NCBI RefSeq assembly: GCF_018494055.1
Contig: NZ_JABBFQ010000010.1
Coordinates: forward strand, 62,001 to 126,000
Length of the DNA stretch: 64,000 nucleotides
Origin: Rosenbergiella epipactidis
GTDB taxonomy: Bacteria > Pseudomonadota > Gammaproteobacteria > Enterobacterales > Enterobacteriaceae
Reading direction: 5' to 3'
The position numbers and the translations under genes are program-made. The notes below the pieces were generated by a model. That model worked only from the letters and a program-made list of their open reading frames with translations. It searched no databases and was not told where the DNA came from. Positions 37,338-46,579 of this stretch are shown piece after piece (within the stretch, counting starts at the first letter, position 1; the number at the start of each line of letters is the position of its first letter).

Positions 37338-38390
37338 TTATATTTTCACCTCTAATTCAATACTCGTCGTAAAACCCCCATCGCTGCTCACGGTATGCGT
37401 GAGCGTAGTAATCACCCATTCAGCCTCATCAATCTGCTGCTTAAACCCTGTCACCTTGACGGGCATTTCGGTGTAGAGATCAGCACGCCCCTCTGCTAAT
37501 TGTAGCGAGAACGTTGCGACACCTCGCTGCAACTTCTCCCACTGCGCTTTAGCCGCTCGGGCGGCATTGTATCGGCTAGCATAAGTGCGGCTGAGCACCA
37601 ATACGTTATCGTCAGTGCCGACAAGGTAATCACCCTGTTTGCTGTCAGTGTTTTTCTTAATGGCTGTCTTGCGCTTGGCGGTAGTCGTTTTTTTTACGCT
37701 GGGATCGCGGGTATCTAGCCAGCTCGCAATTACACCCGTGTAAGCATCCCTGTCCGCCAGTGAGAATCGGTGACTGTCACCTGACTGTCGAGTGAGGGTG
37801 ATAACGGGTAGAGCTTTACCGCTGGCAGTTTTGGCTTGACCTTGGCGGATGAAAAGTAAGTTACCGTTTTTGACGCTGGCAATTGCCCCGTGTAAGCGAG
37901 CAAGGCGCATTAAAAAGCTGCCGTCGCTTTCATTTGTTTGGTCGATATGGTCAATTGCCGTGCTCGCAATATCCTGACCGAGTGCGAGTTTGAGGTTATG
38001 CTTACTCGCAATCTTACTTACAACGTCTTGCAGTGTTGTGTTATGCCATGACTTATCGCGACGCACATTTAGGGTTTGTCGAAAATCAGCACTGCGTGCA
38101 CGAATGGTCAGCTTATCCGGTGCGCCGCCATGCTCTACCTCATCGACAGTAAACGACCCTTTATTAAACAACGGCGAGCCTTTCCAACCTATTGCTAAAT
38201 TTATCACCGCCCCACGCCGAGGCATTTCTAACAACCCGTCCGCATCGTCTAATTCAATATCAAGCTGATCGGCTTCAAATCCTCGGTTATCAGTAAGGGT
38301 TAAATTCATTAGGCGATTAGCCAGCGTTATTGTCCTGTCCTTACCTTCAATGGTTATACTAAAATCGGGTGATTTATGAGTCATTGCCAT
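37338..38390 (-). CDS. D: Late control/tail protein D
   Basis: The 350-residue protein is the gpD family of P2-like phages, part of the tail hub; it shares the fold of phage hub proteins (gp27/VgrG N-terminal type). Recognisable features are the N-terminal VTIEGKDRT-like strand, RRGAVINLAIGWKG and the C-terminal VKVTGFKQQIDEAEWVITTLTHTVS. It overlaps the gpU gene by ten bases in the FETUD operon. Confidence 0.88.
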   Translation of the reverse strand: MAMTHKSPDFSITIEGKDRTITLANRLMNLTLTDNRGFEADQLDIELDDADGLLEMPRRGAVINLAIGWKGSPLFNKGSFTVDEVEHGGAPDKLTIRARSADFRQTLNVRRDKSWHNTTLQDVVSKIASKHNLKLALGQDIASTAIDHIDQTNESDGSFLMRLARLHGAIASVKNGNLLFIRQGQAKTASGKALPVITLTRQSGDSHRFSLADRDAYTGVIASWLDTRDPSVKKTTTAKRKTAIKKNTDSKQGDYLVGTDDNVLVLSRTYASRYNAARAAKAQWEKLQRGVATFSLQLAEGRADLYTEMPVKVTGFKQQIDEAEWVITTLTHTVSSDGGFTTSIELEVKI

Positions 38391-38854
38391 AGCTCCCCGA
38401 CGCTGCCCAGCGCTGAACTTGCCGTGTCTTTTAGGCTATCAAGCTGCTCGCTGAGATCACCGAACATTTCCGATAACGACTCATCGACCCGTTTTAGGGT
38501 TAAGGTAAATTCGATACGCTTTGGCATACCACTGTCAAAAAACTCTGTCTTGGTCTGACTTAGCCCTTCGATCACATACATGCCGTAAATGGTGCCGCTT
38601 CCCTCAATGAGCGGCCACGCTTTGCCCTGTTCTGCCATCACCTCAAGGGCGAGTAAGGATAAACGCCCGCCTGTAATTTCAGGCAGTAACACGCCCGAAA
38701 GCGTGAGACTGTCATTATCTGGGCCGAGGTATTGCGTTGAAGGACGGCGATTAACTCGTCCATTGGTGGCGTGTCGCCAGTTTCGCTGATACTGCAATTC
38801 CTGATAGGGCACCGTGCGAAGCGTAAAAACGTATAATCCGAGTACCATCATCAT
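38381..38854 (-). CDS. U: Tail protein U
   Basis: The 157-residue protein is the P2 gpU family. It has the early segment YQELQYQRNWRHATNGRVNRRPSTQYLGP and KRIEFTLTLKRVDESL, typical for this family. It is a tail completion protein. It overlaps gpT (4 bases) and gpD. Confidence 0.88.
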   Translation of the reverse strand: MMMVLGLYVFTLRTVPYQELQYQRNWRHATNGRVNRRPSTQYLGPDNDSLTLSGVLLPEITGGRLSLLALEVMAEQGKAWPLIEGSGTIYGMYVIEGLSQTKTEFFDSGMPKRIEFTLTLKRVDESLSEMFGDLSEQLDSLKDTASSALGSVGELWQ

Positions 38855-41640
38855 AAATCGATTCCTCCTTGGTCACTGAAATTACTGCGGGCCTTGGCTT
38901 GGGCTTTTCGCTCTCGGGCATCTAATTGCCGCGCGACTTCGCTGGCAATATCACTCGCTGACTGTCCCGGCTGTGCGTAGATGGTTATCGGCGCGTTAAT
39001 ATCATAACGATGGGTAATGACGCTCGGCTGGCTAGGTGTGCGAGTCACCGTGCTGGTTGAATTAGGTGTGGCCGTAATCAATGGTGTGGCTTGCACATCG
39101 GCTTGAGGAAGTGTGACACCCATAAAGCCCGCCACCACTGAGGCCAGTGCGGCGGTTTTACGGCGGCTCGTAATATTTGCCGGGCCATTGACAATCTCGG
39201 GGCCATTCTCGCCCACAATCCCAAATTGGCCGCGTCCAATCTTCCCGCCCGTGTCGTACATGCCCGCATAGCCCATTGGTGGGAAGCCGCCCGCAGGGAG
39301 CACAGCTTTGCCTTGCTTATCAGTGCTCGCAACGTTCGGGGCTTTGGGAAGTGTTGGTGCGGAGCCTTTACCTGTCAGCCAATCAGGCAGATAATCACTC
39401 AACGACGAGAGCTTAGTTTTTAATGCTTCCCACTTGCTGTTTATTCCATCCAGTAGGCTATCAATCAGCGCGCCACCGAATGAGGCAAATTGTTGAGGGA
39501 GTGCGGCAATCTCAGTAACAATAGCTGACCATAATTGGCTAAAGCCTTGCTTAATGGCCTCCCATCGCGAAGACAAGGCATTAGCGATACTGTCCCATAA
39601 CGCATGGAATTTAGGGCCGAGGGTTCCCCAGTTCTGCCACACATAATAAGCGCCCACAGCTATAGCCGTTATTGCTGCAATGATTAACCCGACTGGTGTA
39701 GTAAACATGAGTCGTCCTAACCACATCACTGCTGTGCCAAGTGATCCGATAGCGGCTTTAGCAATATTAGCCACTCTTGCAAGCAGACTAAAACCACCCG
39801 CCCATTTAATGCCGCTACTAAGCAGAATAAAACGCAGTAACGCCATTGGCCCCAGTATCGACGTGACTGCAAGTGCGATACCGCCAAGGGCGGTTGCGAC
39901 AACACCGAATCCTGCGGCAGAGAGCGCAATCGCCTTTGCAAGTTTTGGGTGTTGTTGCATGAAAATCGTCACGCGATGCATGACCGAGGCGACCTTTTCG
40001 AGTGCCGTCACATACAGCGGTAAAATATCTCGCCCCATCTGTAGGTAAAGATCGCGTTGTCTCGCTTGCAGTGCAAGCCGCTGGCCTTGCGCGGTGCCTT
40101 TGCCCTCGGCGACGAGCTGGTCAACATTAAAGGCCGATTGCCCGGCTGCAATTTGTTTCTTGATGTTCGCTTGCTCACGATACATCGTGACAAATAAATC
40201 GGCCCCCCGACGATTTGAGAAAAGTTTTGCGATAGCAGTTTCCATCCCATGCTCATCAAGGTTGGGGGAGGCTTTTTTAATGCGGGGCACAATCTCATTG
40301 AGTAAATAATTAAACGGGTCTTGGGTATACTCCTTGCCGTTTATTAAGGCATCGGGTGTGACTTTTTTAATGTGGCCTGTCTTGCCGTATTGCACGGCAT
40401 CTTTTTTTAACAAGCCTAATTTCATTAACTCTTCTGCTGCCCCTTGGGTCGTTCTTCCCATCATCAGGTTTTGATAGGCACTTGCTAACGAACTCCCGGT
40501 GCGATCGCCGCCGATTTGTTGAATGATGTGTGACATCGAAAAATAGAAGGCTTTGTCACTCATTTGTTTGGCTGCAATCCCGCCCGTTTTCATCATTTCC
40601 ATGTAGTCATCGGGCAGGACCATGCCGCCGCTGGCCGCCATCGCCTGGGCACTCATATTGAGCGATTTTTTAAAATCTTCGGGGTTATTAATTTCGTTAC
40701 GCAGTTCAGCAATTTTTAATACCGAGGGGGATTGGTCGCGCATTTTCTGCGCCGCCTCATCGTTAACCCCGTGCGCAGACAAAAACTGTGTCGCGAACTG
40801 TAGACGGGCAAGCTCCGGGGCAACCATCTTGGCTTCATGAAAATCACGCAGGACAGAGTGCGCCTCTTTAAGCGTTTTGAGATTATCCGCCGCACTATTG
40901 CCGATAACATCCATGCCCTGCGCAAACTTTGTCGCTTGCTGCAAGGTACTGTCACCCACACCCAGCGCTTTGAAACTTGCTAGCTCCATATCGTAGGTCG
41001 AGGCTTCGTCAACGGCTTTGCGTACACCCATCAGTGCGACACCGCCTTGTGCGATCATCGAAACACCTGCGCCCGCTAATTGGTTGCGCATTTCAAGTGA
41101 TTTGCTGTGTTGGCGACGTATGGCGTTTAACTTTGACTCGCGCTCACCAACTAATTTTAGTTTGCGCTGCTGCTCGGTCAGTTGTTGATTGTAGCGTGTA
41201 GTTTCTTGGCGTAAGCGCTCTGTTTCCGTGGTGCCGCCATTGGCTGAGATCCCCATACGATAAAGCTCTGCACGCGTGGCGGATAATTGGCGGGTTTCGG
41301 TCTTGAATTTATCTTCGAGTTTTGACACGGCTCGCTGCTGCTTTTCAAACGCGGCAGTTTGTTGCTTGGTAGGATTGGTGAGCGCGGAATATTCTTGCGA
41401 CATAGATTGCGCACTGATTTTCGCTTTTTCGAGTGCGCTACTCGTTTCTTTAAGGCTTTGTGACAGCTTAGTAAACCGCTGTAAATCACTGCCCGCCGCA
41501 TCCAGTTTTTTTAATTGGTTACGCGTTTTTTGAATTTCGCTTGCGAGAGATTTAGTGCCTTGTTGCGCTTGCTTAAAAGGGCGAGTGAGTTTATCCACCG
41601 CGCCCAGCACCACCTGTAATCGTAAATTTCTATCACTCAT
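38851..41640 (-). CDS. T: Tail tape measure protein T
   Basis: The 929-residue protein has an N-terminal coiled-coil region (about 20-210), a middle TP901-type tape-measure domain, and hydrophobic stretches near 570-670 as expected for a protein passed through the membrane during DNA entry. A C-terminal region has repeated pro/gly-rich segments. It is longer than P2 T (815 aa), predicting a slightly longer tail. Its ATG overlaps the end of E' by eight bases. Confidence 0.9.
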   Translation of the reverse strand: MSDRNLRLQVVLGAVDKLTRPFKQAQQGTKSLASEIQKTRNQLKKLDAAGSDLQRFTKLSQSLKETSSALEKAKISAQSMSQEYSALTNPTKQQTAAFEKQQRAVSKLEDKFKTETRQLSATRAELYRMGISANGGTTETERLRQETTRYNQQLTEQQRKLKLVGERESKLNAIRRQHSKSLEMRNQLAGAGVSMIAQGGVALMGVRKAVDEASTYDMELASFKALGVGDSTLQQATKFAQGMDVIGNSAADNLKTLKEAHSVLRDFHEAKMVAPELARLQFATQFLSAHGVNDEAAQKMRDQSPSVLKIAELRNEINNPEDFKKSLNMSAQAMAASGGMVLPDDYMEMMKTGGIAAKQMSDKAFYFSMSHIIQQIGGDRTGSSLASAYQNLMMGRTTQGAAEELMKLGLLKKDAVQYGKTGHIKKVTPDALINGKEYTQDPFNYLLNEIVPRIKKASPNLDEHGMETAIAKLFSNRRGADLFVTMYREQANIKKQIAAGQSAFNVDQLVAEGKGTAQGQRLALQARQRDLYLQMGRDILPLYVTALEKVASVMHRVTIFMQQHPKLAKAIALSAAGFGVVATALGGIALAVTSILGPMALLRFILLSSGIKWAGGFSLLARVANIAKAAIGSLGTAVMWLGRLMFTTPVGLIIAAITAIAVGAYYVWQNWGTLGPKFHALWDSIANALSSRWEAIKQGFSQLWSAIVTEIAALPQQFASFGGALIDSLLDGINSKWEALKTKLSSLSDYLPDWLTGKGSAPTLPKAPNVASTDKQGKAVLPAGGFPPMGYAGMYDTGGKIGRGQFGIVGENGPEIVNGPANITSRRKTAALASVVAGFMGVTLPQADVQATPLITATPNSTSTVTRTPSQPSVITHRYDINAPITIYAQPGQSASDIASEVARQLDARERKAQAKARSNFSDQGGIDL

Positions 41641-41752
41641 CGTATGCCCCGCTGCGCTTGACGGCTTTCTCGCGCCACTCCATCACCTCACTGAGTGGCA
41701 TATCTTGCGTGACAGAGGGCGGCCAATGAAAAACAGTGGCAATATCTGCCAC
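41633..41752 (-). CDS. E': Tail protein E' (frameshift extension)
   Basis: This 39-residue GpE'-type segment (ADIATVFHWPPSVTQDMPLSEVMEWREKAV) lies between E and T in the -1 frame relative to E. The nearest possible own start is GTG at 41752, but by analogy with P2 it is made mainly as an E+E' fusion through a slip at the T6G site (41806-41812). From the slip the reading stays open straight into this segment. Confidence 0.85.
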   Translation of the reverse strand: MADIATVFHWPPSVTQDMPLSEVMEWREKAVKRSGAYDE

Positions 41753-41766
41753 TAAGTCCGTGACCG

Positions 41767-42069
41767 TTAGGTCGTCGGCAAATCGGCAAGCACCGATTTC
41801 GGTAACAAAAAACTGACTACCTCAACCCCTATTGCGGTTAAATCTGCCGGGTCCATTGCTCCCAGCTCGGGCGCTGTCAAAGCGGGCGTTGAGATACGCG
41901 GGATAATGGTCATCAACGCTGCGACGTCCATTTCCATCACGGCATTAAGGCGCGTACCGCGAAGTGCGCCCGCAAGGGGTTTTCGTAATGTCACTTCGCT
42001 GATTGTGGTCTCGCCACGCGTAATCGGTGTATCGAGGGTAATGATTTTTTCTTGAGTTTTATCGTTCAT
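41767..42069 (-). CDS. E: Tail protein E (chaperone with E+E')
   Basis: The 100-residue protein has the P2 gpE pattern (TLDTPITRGETTISEVTLRKPLAGALRGTRLN). With its -1 frameshifted form it acts like the lambda G/GT pair in tail assembly. The slippery TTTTTTG lies near its 3' end. Three more features (D, U, T) complete the FETUD operon. Confidence 0.88.
   Translation of the reverse strand: MNDKTQEKIITLDTPITRGETTISEVTLRKPLAGALRGTRLNAVMEMDVAALMTIIPRISTPALTAPELGAMDPADLTAIGVEVVSFLLPKSVLADLPTT
41806..41812 (-). promoter_or_regulatory. Programmed -1 frameshift site (T6G)
   Basis: On the minus strand TTTTTTG is in frame with E as xTT TTT TTG-type codons. A -1 slip here opens the E' frame with no stop until 41633. 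P2 uses the same T6G heptamer for E+E'. Confidence 0.8.
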
Positions 42070-42111
42070 AACAGTTCATCCGATAAGGCACCGCGAGGGT
42101 GCCGAGTGAGT

Positions 42112-42627
42112 TTATAGGCCAATTGCCTTGCGATGGGCGTCAAGCATGTCTTTACCGCCGACCAGTTCAATCATGTTGATAAGGTCAACCTCGTAAAGCA
42201 CCTCGCCGTTAATGGTGAGCTTGGCGTAGCTGTTGGTACAGGTCACTTTTGTGGTGTTGCTGTCACCTGTTTTCCACTCGCCTGAGTCCAGCTCTTTATA
42301 GCGCCCGCGTGTCACCAGCTCGACCGCTTGCACCTCTCCGGTATCATCACGCTGGATTGACCCGGTAAAGCGCAGTTGAATACCGTCGGCTGTGGCTTGG
42401 CTCATTTGCTTAAACAGCAATAACTCGGTGCCGCCGATAGAAAATTCCGTGTCGAGTGCGCCATCATCCAAGCCTAAATCGACATCAACGGCACCGGGCA
42501 TTCCGCCGCCGCGATACTTTTCAAACTTGCGGGTAAACTTCGGCAAAGTGATTGATTCAACAATGCCGACGTAGTTATTTCCGTCGTTAAACAGGTTTAA
42601 ATGCTTTAGCTTGCGTGGTAGTGCCAT
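42112..42627 (-). CDS. FII: Major tail tube protein FII
   Basis: The 171-residue protein is the P2 FII family: MALPRKLKHLNLFNDGNNYVGIVESITLPK at its N-terminus is diagnostic, and the middle has LFKQMSQATADGIQLRFTGSIQRDDTGE. It builds the tail tube inside the FI sheath. It follows FI by eight bases. Confidence 0.93.
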   Translation of the reverse strand: MALPRKLKHLNLFNDGNNYVGIVESITLPKFTRKFEKYRGGGMPGAVDVDLGLDDGALDTEFSIGGTELLLFKQMSQATADGIQLRFTGSIQRDDTGEVQAVELVTRGRYKELDSGEWKTGDSNTTKVTCTNSYAKLTINGEVLYEVDLINMIELVGGKDMLDAHRKAIGL

Positions 42628-42635
42628 GTTTCCCC

Positions 42636-43808
42636 CTAGGCGCTTACTTGGCTTGAGAAATCCAGTAGATACTGGTCAGTAATGCGCTGGCGTAGCATCA
42701 GGTTCTCTAATGGCGGCACTGGCGTGTAATCGTAATCAATGGTCAGTTTCCCCGCTTTGAGCGAGTCCTTATCGTTGACTGATTCATCCAGCCAGCAATC
42801 GGCCCCAATCAGATAGCCTTGATTCACGAGGCTTCGCAGTTTCGCGCGTAGCCCTTCAATAATGTCGCGGGCCAGTGATGGGTTTAGCGCACCATCAACC
42901 GCCCACATCTGCCCTTCGGCCATCGTGTCAGCCAGCACTTGCGCGGTGCGGGTGTAGCTTTCAAAGGCAAATAATGGGTCGTCACTCAAGCAACGTGAAC
43001 CCCAAAAACGAAAGCCGTCTTTGCGAATTAACGTGGTAACGTCGTTTTGGTTGAGTAATCCCGCGTCGGTTGCTGGGTCTTGTAAGTCCCAAAACACATC
43101 CGCAGAAATCCCGGTCACGCCATTAACGCCAACGTTTGACAGCGACTTATGCCAGCCCGTCTGCTCGTCAATCTTGGCGCGTAGCCCTAACGCGCGCGCC
43201 GTGGCATAGGCCGTGGCGTCTGCATTGAGTACCGTGTCAAAACTGATAAAGTCCGGCCAAATCACCATACCTTCGCGTTGTGAGAAGTTGGCACGATAGG
43301 CGATAGCCTCTTGCACCGTTTTACAGCCATAGGCGGAGAGATAGGCAAAGGCCCGCAGACTTTGTGCCACACTGAGTAATTCAGTGGCGACCGCTTGGGT
43401 GTCGTGACCGGGCACACCAAGAATGCGTGGCTTAACGCCAAGTTGAGCCGGGGCCGCGAGCAAGGCTTTCATGCCTGTACGCTTACCGTCAGCGGTGACA
43501 CCGCCAATTATATTGGACGTGGTTTCGGCTTCGCTTTCGCCTTGCGCGACACGTACCACGACGGTGACGGGCTTGGATTGGTCGCCAATCGCATCAAGGG
43601 TGCGAGCCAGCGTGCCCGTTTTACCCGCTTTGCCACTGGCGGTTAACACGTCCGTGATCAGTGCGGGGGTATTAAGGGGGAAGGTGGCGGCGTCGGCATC
43701 GTCCGCCGTACAGACAATGCCGACAATCGCGGTACTGACTGTTGAAATAGTACGGGTGCCGTCGTTAACTTCGACGACGCGCACGCCGTGGTGATAGTCT
43801 TGGGCCAT
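42636..43808 (-). CDS. FI: Contractile tail sheath protein FI
   Basis: The 390-residue protein is the P2 FI family: [32 protein letters not shown] at the N-terminus and [43 protein letters not shown] near the C-terminus. It is the first gene of the FETUD operon and has an Ogr-type site about 70-90 bases upstream. Confidence 0.93.
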   Translation of the reverse strand: MAQDYHHGVRVVEVNDGTRTISTVSTAIVGIVCTADDADAATFPLNTPALITDVLTASGKAGKTGTLARTLDAIGDQSKPVTVVVRVAQGESEAETTSNIIGGVTADGKRTGMKALLAAPAQLGVKPRILGVPGHDTQAVATELLSVAQSLRAFAYLSAYGCKTVQEAIAYRANFSQREGMVIWPDFISFDTVLNADATAYATARALGLRAKIDEQTGWHKSLSNVGVNGVTGISADVFWDLQDPATDAGLLNQNDVTTLIRKDGFRFWGSRCLSDDPLFAFESYTRTAQVLADTMAEGQMWAVDGALNPSLARDIIEGLRAKLRSLVNQGYLIGADCWLDESVNDKDSLKAGKLTIDYDYTPVPPLENLMLRQRITDQYLLDFSSQVSA

Positions 43809-43878
43809 CAGAAAATCTCCGGTTTACAGGGTAATCCTATGTTCTGCTGTCTAGTCAGAGATTGCACTTAATGGGGAG

Positions 43879-43896
43879 TGTGTCATGGATGGTACA
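43879..43896 (-). promoter_or_regulatory. Ogr-binding site for the FI (FETUD) promoter
   Basis: TGT-GTCATGGATGGT-ACA fits the TGT-N12-ACA Ogr/Delta motif. Its centre is about 80 bases from the FI start, so a transcript start at the usual -55 spacing would leave a leader of some 24 bases. Confidence 0.65.
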
Positions 43897-43900
43897 ACAA

Positions 43901-43917
43901 CCCCGCATCACGCGGGG
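43901..43917 (-). terminator. Hairpin after gene G
   Basis: CCCCGC / GCGGGG pair around ATCAC, immediately downstream of gene G on the minus strand. The T tract is weak. Confidence 0.5.
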
Positions 43918-43923
43918 TGAGGG

Positions 43924-44544
43924 TTAGGCAGTGGGCGCTTGCGGCCAGTCAATATCTGGTGCGGTTGAGGTATCAATGGCATTTAGGGCTTTGATATAGC
44001 TCATCCAATCGACTAGTTTTGCTTTATCTCCTTCGCTAATGACGTCGAGTTGTAGTTCTGTTTGCCAGTCGGATATTCTATTTTGTGCTTCACGTAGTCG
44101 CGTGGCTTTATCGTTATCTGCTGCGCTAATAGCCGCAGCCTGAATGGCCTTTATATCTGTTACCCACTCCTGCCCATTCCAATTATCAAAATTTGTTTTA
44201 GGTGTTAGTAATGTCATACCGCCCGGCAACTCGCCAATGAATTGAATGATTTCAGGCTGGCGATCTGTTGTGTTGTAGGCTGTTTCTCCTCGGTAGTCGG
44301 GTTTTGACTCCCATGATTTACCATCTTGACTACGAATAAGCGCAAAACCCGCGCCAGGAAGTTCGGGTTTATCACTGAACCCTAGGGCGGGTAAACCAAC
44401 GCCTACAGGCAGGTATTCCATTGTTACAGAGGCAAATTCGTTCTGGCTCGGTTCAATACAGTAAACGGTAAGCCATCCAGCCTGCACAGCGATACCGCTT
44501 TCATTCAGCTTCGCTAAGGGTAATTCAGTATTATAATTTGCCAT
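43924..44544 (-). CDS. G: Tail fibre assembly protein G
   Basis: The 206-residue protein has the Caudovirales tail-fibre assembly domain in its C-terminal half (about 125-190), with the ALNAIDTSTAPDIDWPQAP ending. Its N-terminal half is variable, as usual for a chaperone that matches its own fibre. It overlaps the H gene by one base and is the last gene of the V-to-G operon. Confidence 0.85.
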   Translation of the reverse strand: MANYNTELPLAKLNESGIAVQAGWLTVYCIEPSQNEFASVTMEYLPVGVGLPALGFSDKPELPGAGFALIRSQDGKSWESKPDYRGETAYNTTDRQPEIIQFIGELPGGMTLLTPKTNFDNWNGQEWVTDIKAIQAAAISAADNDKATRLREAQNRISDWQTELQLDVISEGDKAKLVDWMSYIKALNAIDTSTAPDIDWPQAPTA

Positions 44545-45977
44545 TATGCTGCTCTCACTATGTAATTGAATGTGATGTTTCTAGGCCGATTTTCGTTTGC
44601 CGTGGGAACGGTTGTTGAGGCGTCAAACTTGAGTCTAAAGATACCTTGGCCTGTTGTACTGACCTCACTGTCTAAATTGGTTTTATAGGCCCCGGAGGCT
44701 TGCAATGTTTCACTTACGAGCAAATTCCCGTCTTTTGTCGATACCCGGCTTTCGGCAAATTGAACGCCACCAATGGAACCTTTGAGGTTTCTTATGGCAT
44801 CACCTTGAGCTGAGAGTAATGCGCGTCCGCTGTCCACTCCACGCCCATCATCCCAGCCACGGATAAACTCCCCTCGCAAATCAGGGAGATTACCTGACGG
44901 GTAGGATAAGGCGAGAGCGGGATATTTTGTTTTATCAAAGGGCGCACCATTACACTTTAGCCATCCTGAAGGTGCAGTGCTTGACGGCCACGGCAATGGA
45001 ATACCGATGGGAAAGTCGGTTCTGTCTAATGCCCCAACATCCGACGCGTTGGGTTTATTGTTTTCAGAATACACCGCCACGGTTTTTTTAAATTTTCCAC
45101 TCGACTCGGTGCGGTAGTACAATCTGTCTTTCGCATCGCTTAGTATCAACTGTCCTCGCCATCCACTATAACTCCCCATCTGGAGAATACTTAGCGTGCT
45201 GCTCATATCCTCTAGCCCGACAACAGTGCCCGCGCCAAAGTAAAACCCTGTTTTTAAATCGTTATTATCAGGAGCTGCTATATTATCGCCCGTGGTACTA
45301 CCAACCCCATACGCGCCAACTTCCATGACATTTCCAGAATTCTTCCCCACATCACGCAAAGCTGCCGATTTCAAAGCTAAATTCGCTCGCGCCTTATCTT
45401 TATCGCTAATGTCAGAGAGGTTAGCGTTTTTTCGTAAATACTGTGCGTGGGGATCACTGGCATCAACATGTCCTTTTAACTGGGCATCAGTATAATTTTT
45501 GGCTTCATCCGCTTTATCATCTGCATATTTACGTGTAGCGAGCACAATAGAAGGGTCAATTTTAAGCGTAACGTTGTCGGTACCACTGGTGATTAAAATC
45601 ATTCGCACGGTTTGCGTGCGCCCACTGCCCTCGGCAAGCAGCGGTTTATAACTCTCGGCGCAGTTACCGACCGCAATCAACGCCCCGGACTCGTCAAATA
45701 AGCCAACTTCTCTAATCCACCATCCGCCCTCATTCTCAGGTATCACCTGCTCGGCGATGATTTGGCTGGCGTTCTGCGGGTCGATGTATAATTGGTTTAA
45801 TGCCGCCCGGCGCTTTTCTCCAACCAGTTTAGTTTGCTGGGCGCTCGGTGTGGGTAGTGTGCCGCCGCCGTCGCCGACCGCCATTTGGGTGATTTTTAGC
45901 GGTACCCCTAACGCAGTGGCGTTAGCAAGTTTCGCGGCACCAATATCGGTCAGTAAGGTATAAAATTTTGTGCTCAT
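44544..45977 (-). CDS. H: Tail fibre protein H
   Basis: The 477-residue protein has the conserved P2-type N-terminus (MSTKFYTLLTDIGAAKLANATALGVPL) that attaches to the baseplate, the QLIGEK/ALNQLYIDP region, a variable middle with coiled-coil character (ANLSDISDKDKARANL) and a collar-type domain near 330-400 (IPLPWPSSTAPSGWLKCNGAPFD). It is shorter than P2 H (669 aa), so it lacks part of the shaft. Variable tail fibres set host range. Confidence 0.88.
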   Translation of the reverse strand: MSTKFYTLLTDIGAAKLANATALGVPLKITQMAVGDGGGTLPTPSAQQTKLVGEKRRAALNQLYIDPQNASQIIAEQVIPENEGGWWIREVGLFDESGALIAVGNCAESYKPLLAEGSGRTQTVRMILITSGTDNVTLKIDPSIVLATRKYADDKADEAKNYTDAQLKGHVDASDPHAQYLRKNANLSDISDKDKARANLALKSAALRDVGKNSGNVMEVGAYGVGSTTGDNIAAPDNNDLKTGFYFGAGTVVGLEDMSSTLSILQMGSYSGWRGQLILSDAKDRLYYRTESSGKFKKTVAVYSENNKPNASDVGALDRTDFPIGIPLPWPSSTAPSGWLKCNGAPFDKTKYPALALSYPSGNLPDLRGEFIRGWDDGRGVDSGRALLSAQGDAIRNLKGSIGGVQFAESRVSTKDGNLLVSETLQASGAYKTNLDSEVSTTGQGIFRLKFDASTTVPTANENRPRNITFNYIVRAA

Positions 45978-46579
45978 GGGTTAATTCTCATCGTGTCGAT
46001 AAGGTGGATCGCACTCCCGATATAATCGGTACCTGCGGACAAAATGACTTCATTGATATAGGGATAAACGGTGATTTCATCGCCCAGATAATTCGCGGCA
46101 CCGATAACCACTGCGCCATTGGTTTGCAGGTTTATCGACATACCAATTAAATGACGGCTACAGGGTTTTGCATCACTGATAAGACGCTCAAGTTCGGCGT
46201 AGGTTTCCTCGGTAATACCCTTATCCTGCACGCCAATATCAAGGCGAAAAGTGCCGGGGGCTTCTCCGGTTTGCCACCATTCAATAATGCGGATAAGAAA
46301 GCCGAACGGCTCGACGACGCGGCGAATGGCACTGGTCGTGCCTTTGTGTTGGTGAATATAAAAGGCATCTTTGACGATTTGCCGTTTAACGCTCTCCTCC
46401 CAGCTTTCATCCCAGCGGTCAACTGAGAGCGCCCACGCCAGATAGGGTAAGAAACTGACCGGACAGCTCGCAGGGTTCCACAGGTCGCGCAGCGGTACCG
46501 ATAAATCCGCCATATCGCTACAGACTTCGGCGAGTCGCCGTTCTAGGACGCTGGCACTTTTCGGCAGTAGGCTATTCAT
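45974..46579 (-). CDS. I: Baseplate protein I
   Basis: The 201-residue protein is the gpI family: LPYLAWALSVDRWDESWEESVKRQIVKDAFYIHQHKGT is diagnostic. It is part of the baseplate wedge and links to fibre H, whose gene it overlaps by four bases. Confidence 0.9.
   Translation of the reverse strand: MNSLLPKSASVLERRLAEVCSDMADLSVPLRDLWNPASCPVSFLPYLAWALSVDRWDESWEESVKRQIVKDAFYIHQHKGTTSAIRRVVEPFGFLIRIIEWWQTGEAPGTFRLDIGVQDKGITEETYAELERLISDAKPCSRHLIGMSINLQTNGAVVIGAANYLGDEITVYPYINEVILSAGTDYIGSAIHLIDTMRINP

Noticed and set aside
39680-40048. Frame of 122 codons opposite the tape measure gene
   Set aside because: It is antisense to a strongly supported phage gene, has no ribosome site, and shows a composition typical of shadow frames.
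43840-43857. TGT-N12-TCA near the FI promoter as a second Ogr site
   Set aside because: The right half has a mismatch and the perfect site at 43879-43896 has better spacing.
43809-43923. Possible Z/fun-type cargo between FI and G
   Set aside because: P2 carries fun here, but this gap of about 115 bases only fits a promoter, an Ogr site and a hairpin.
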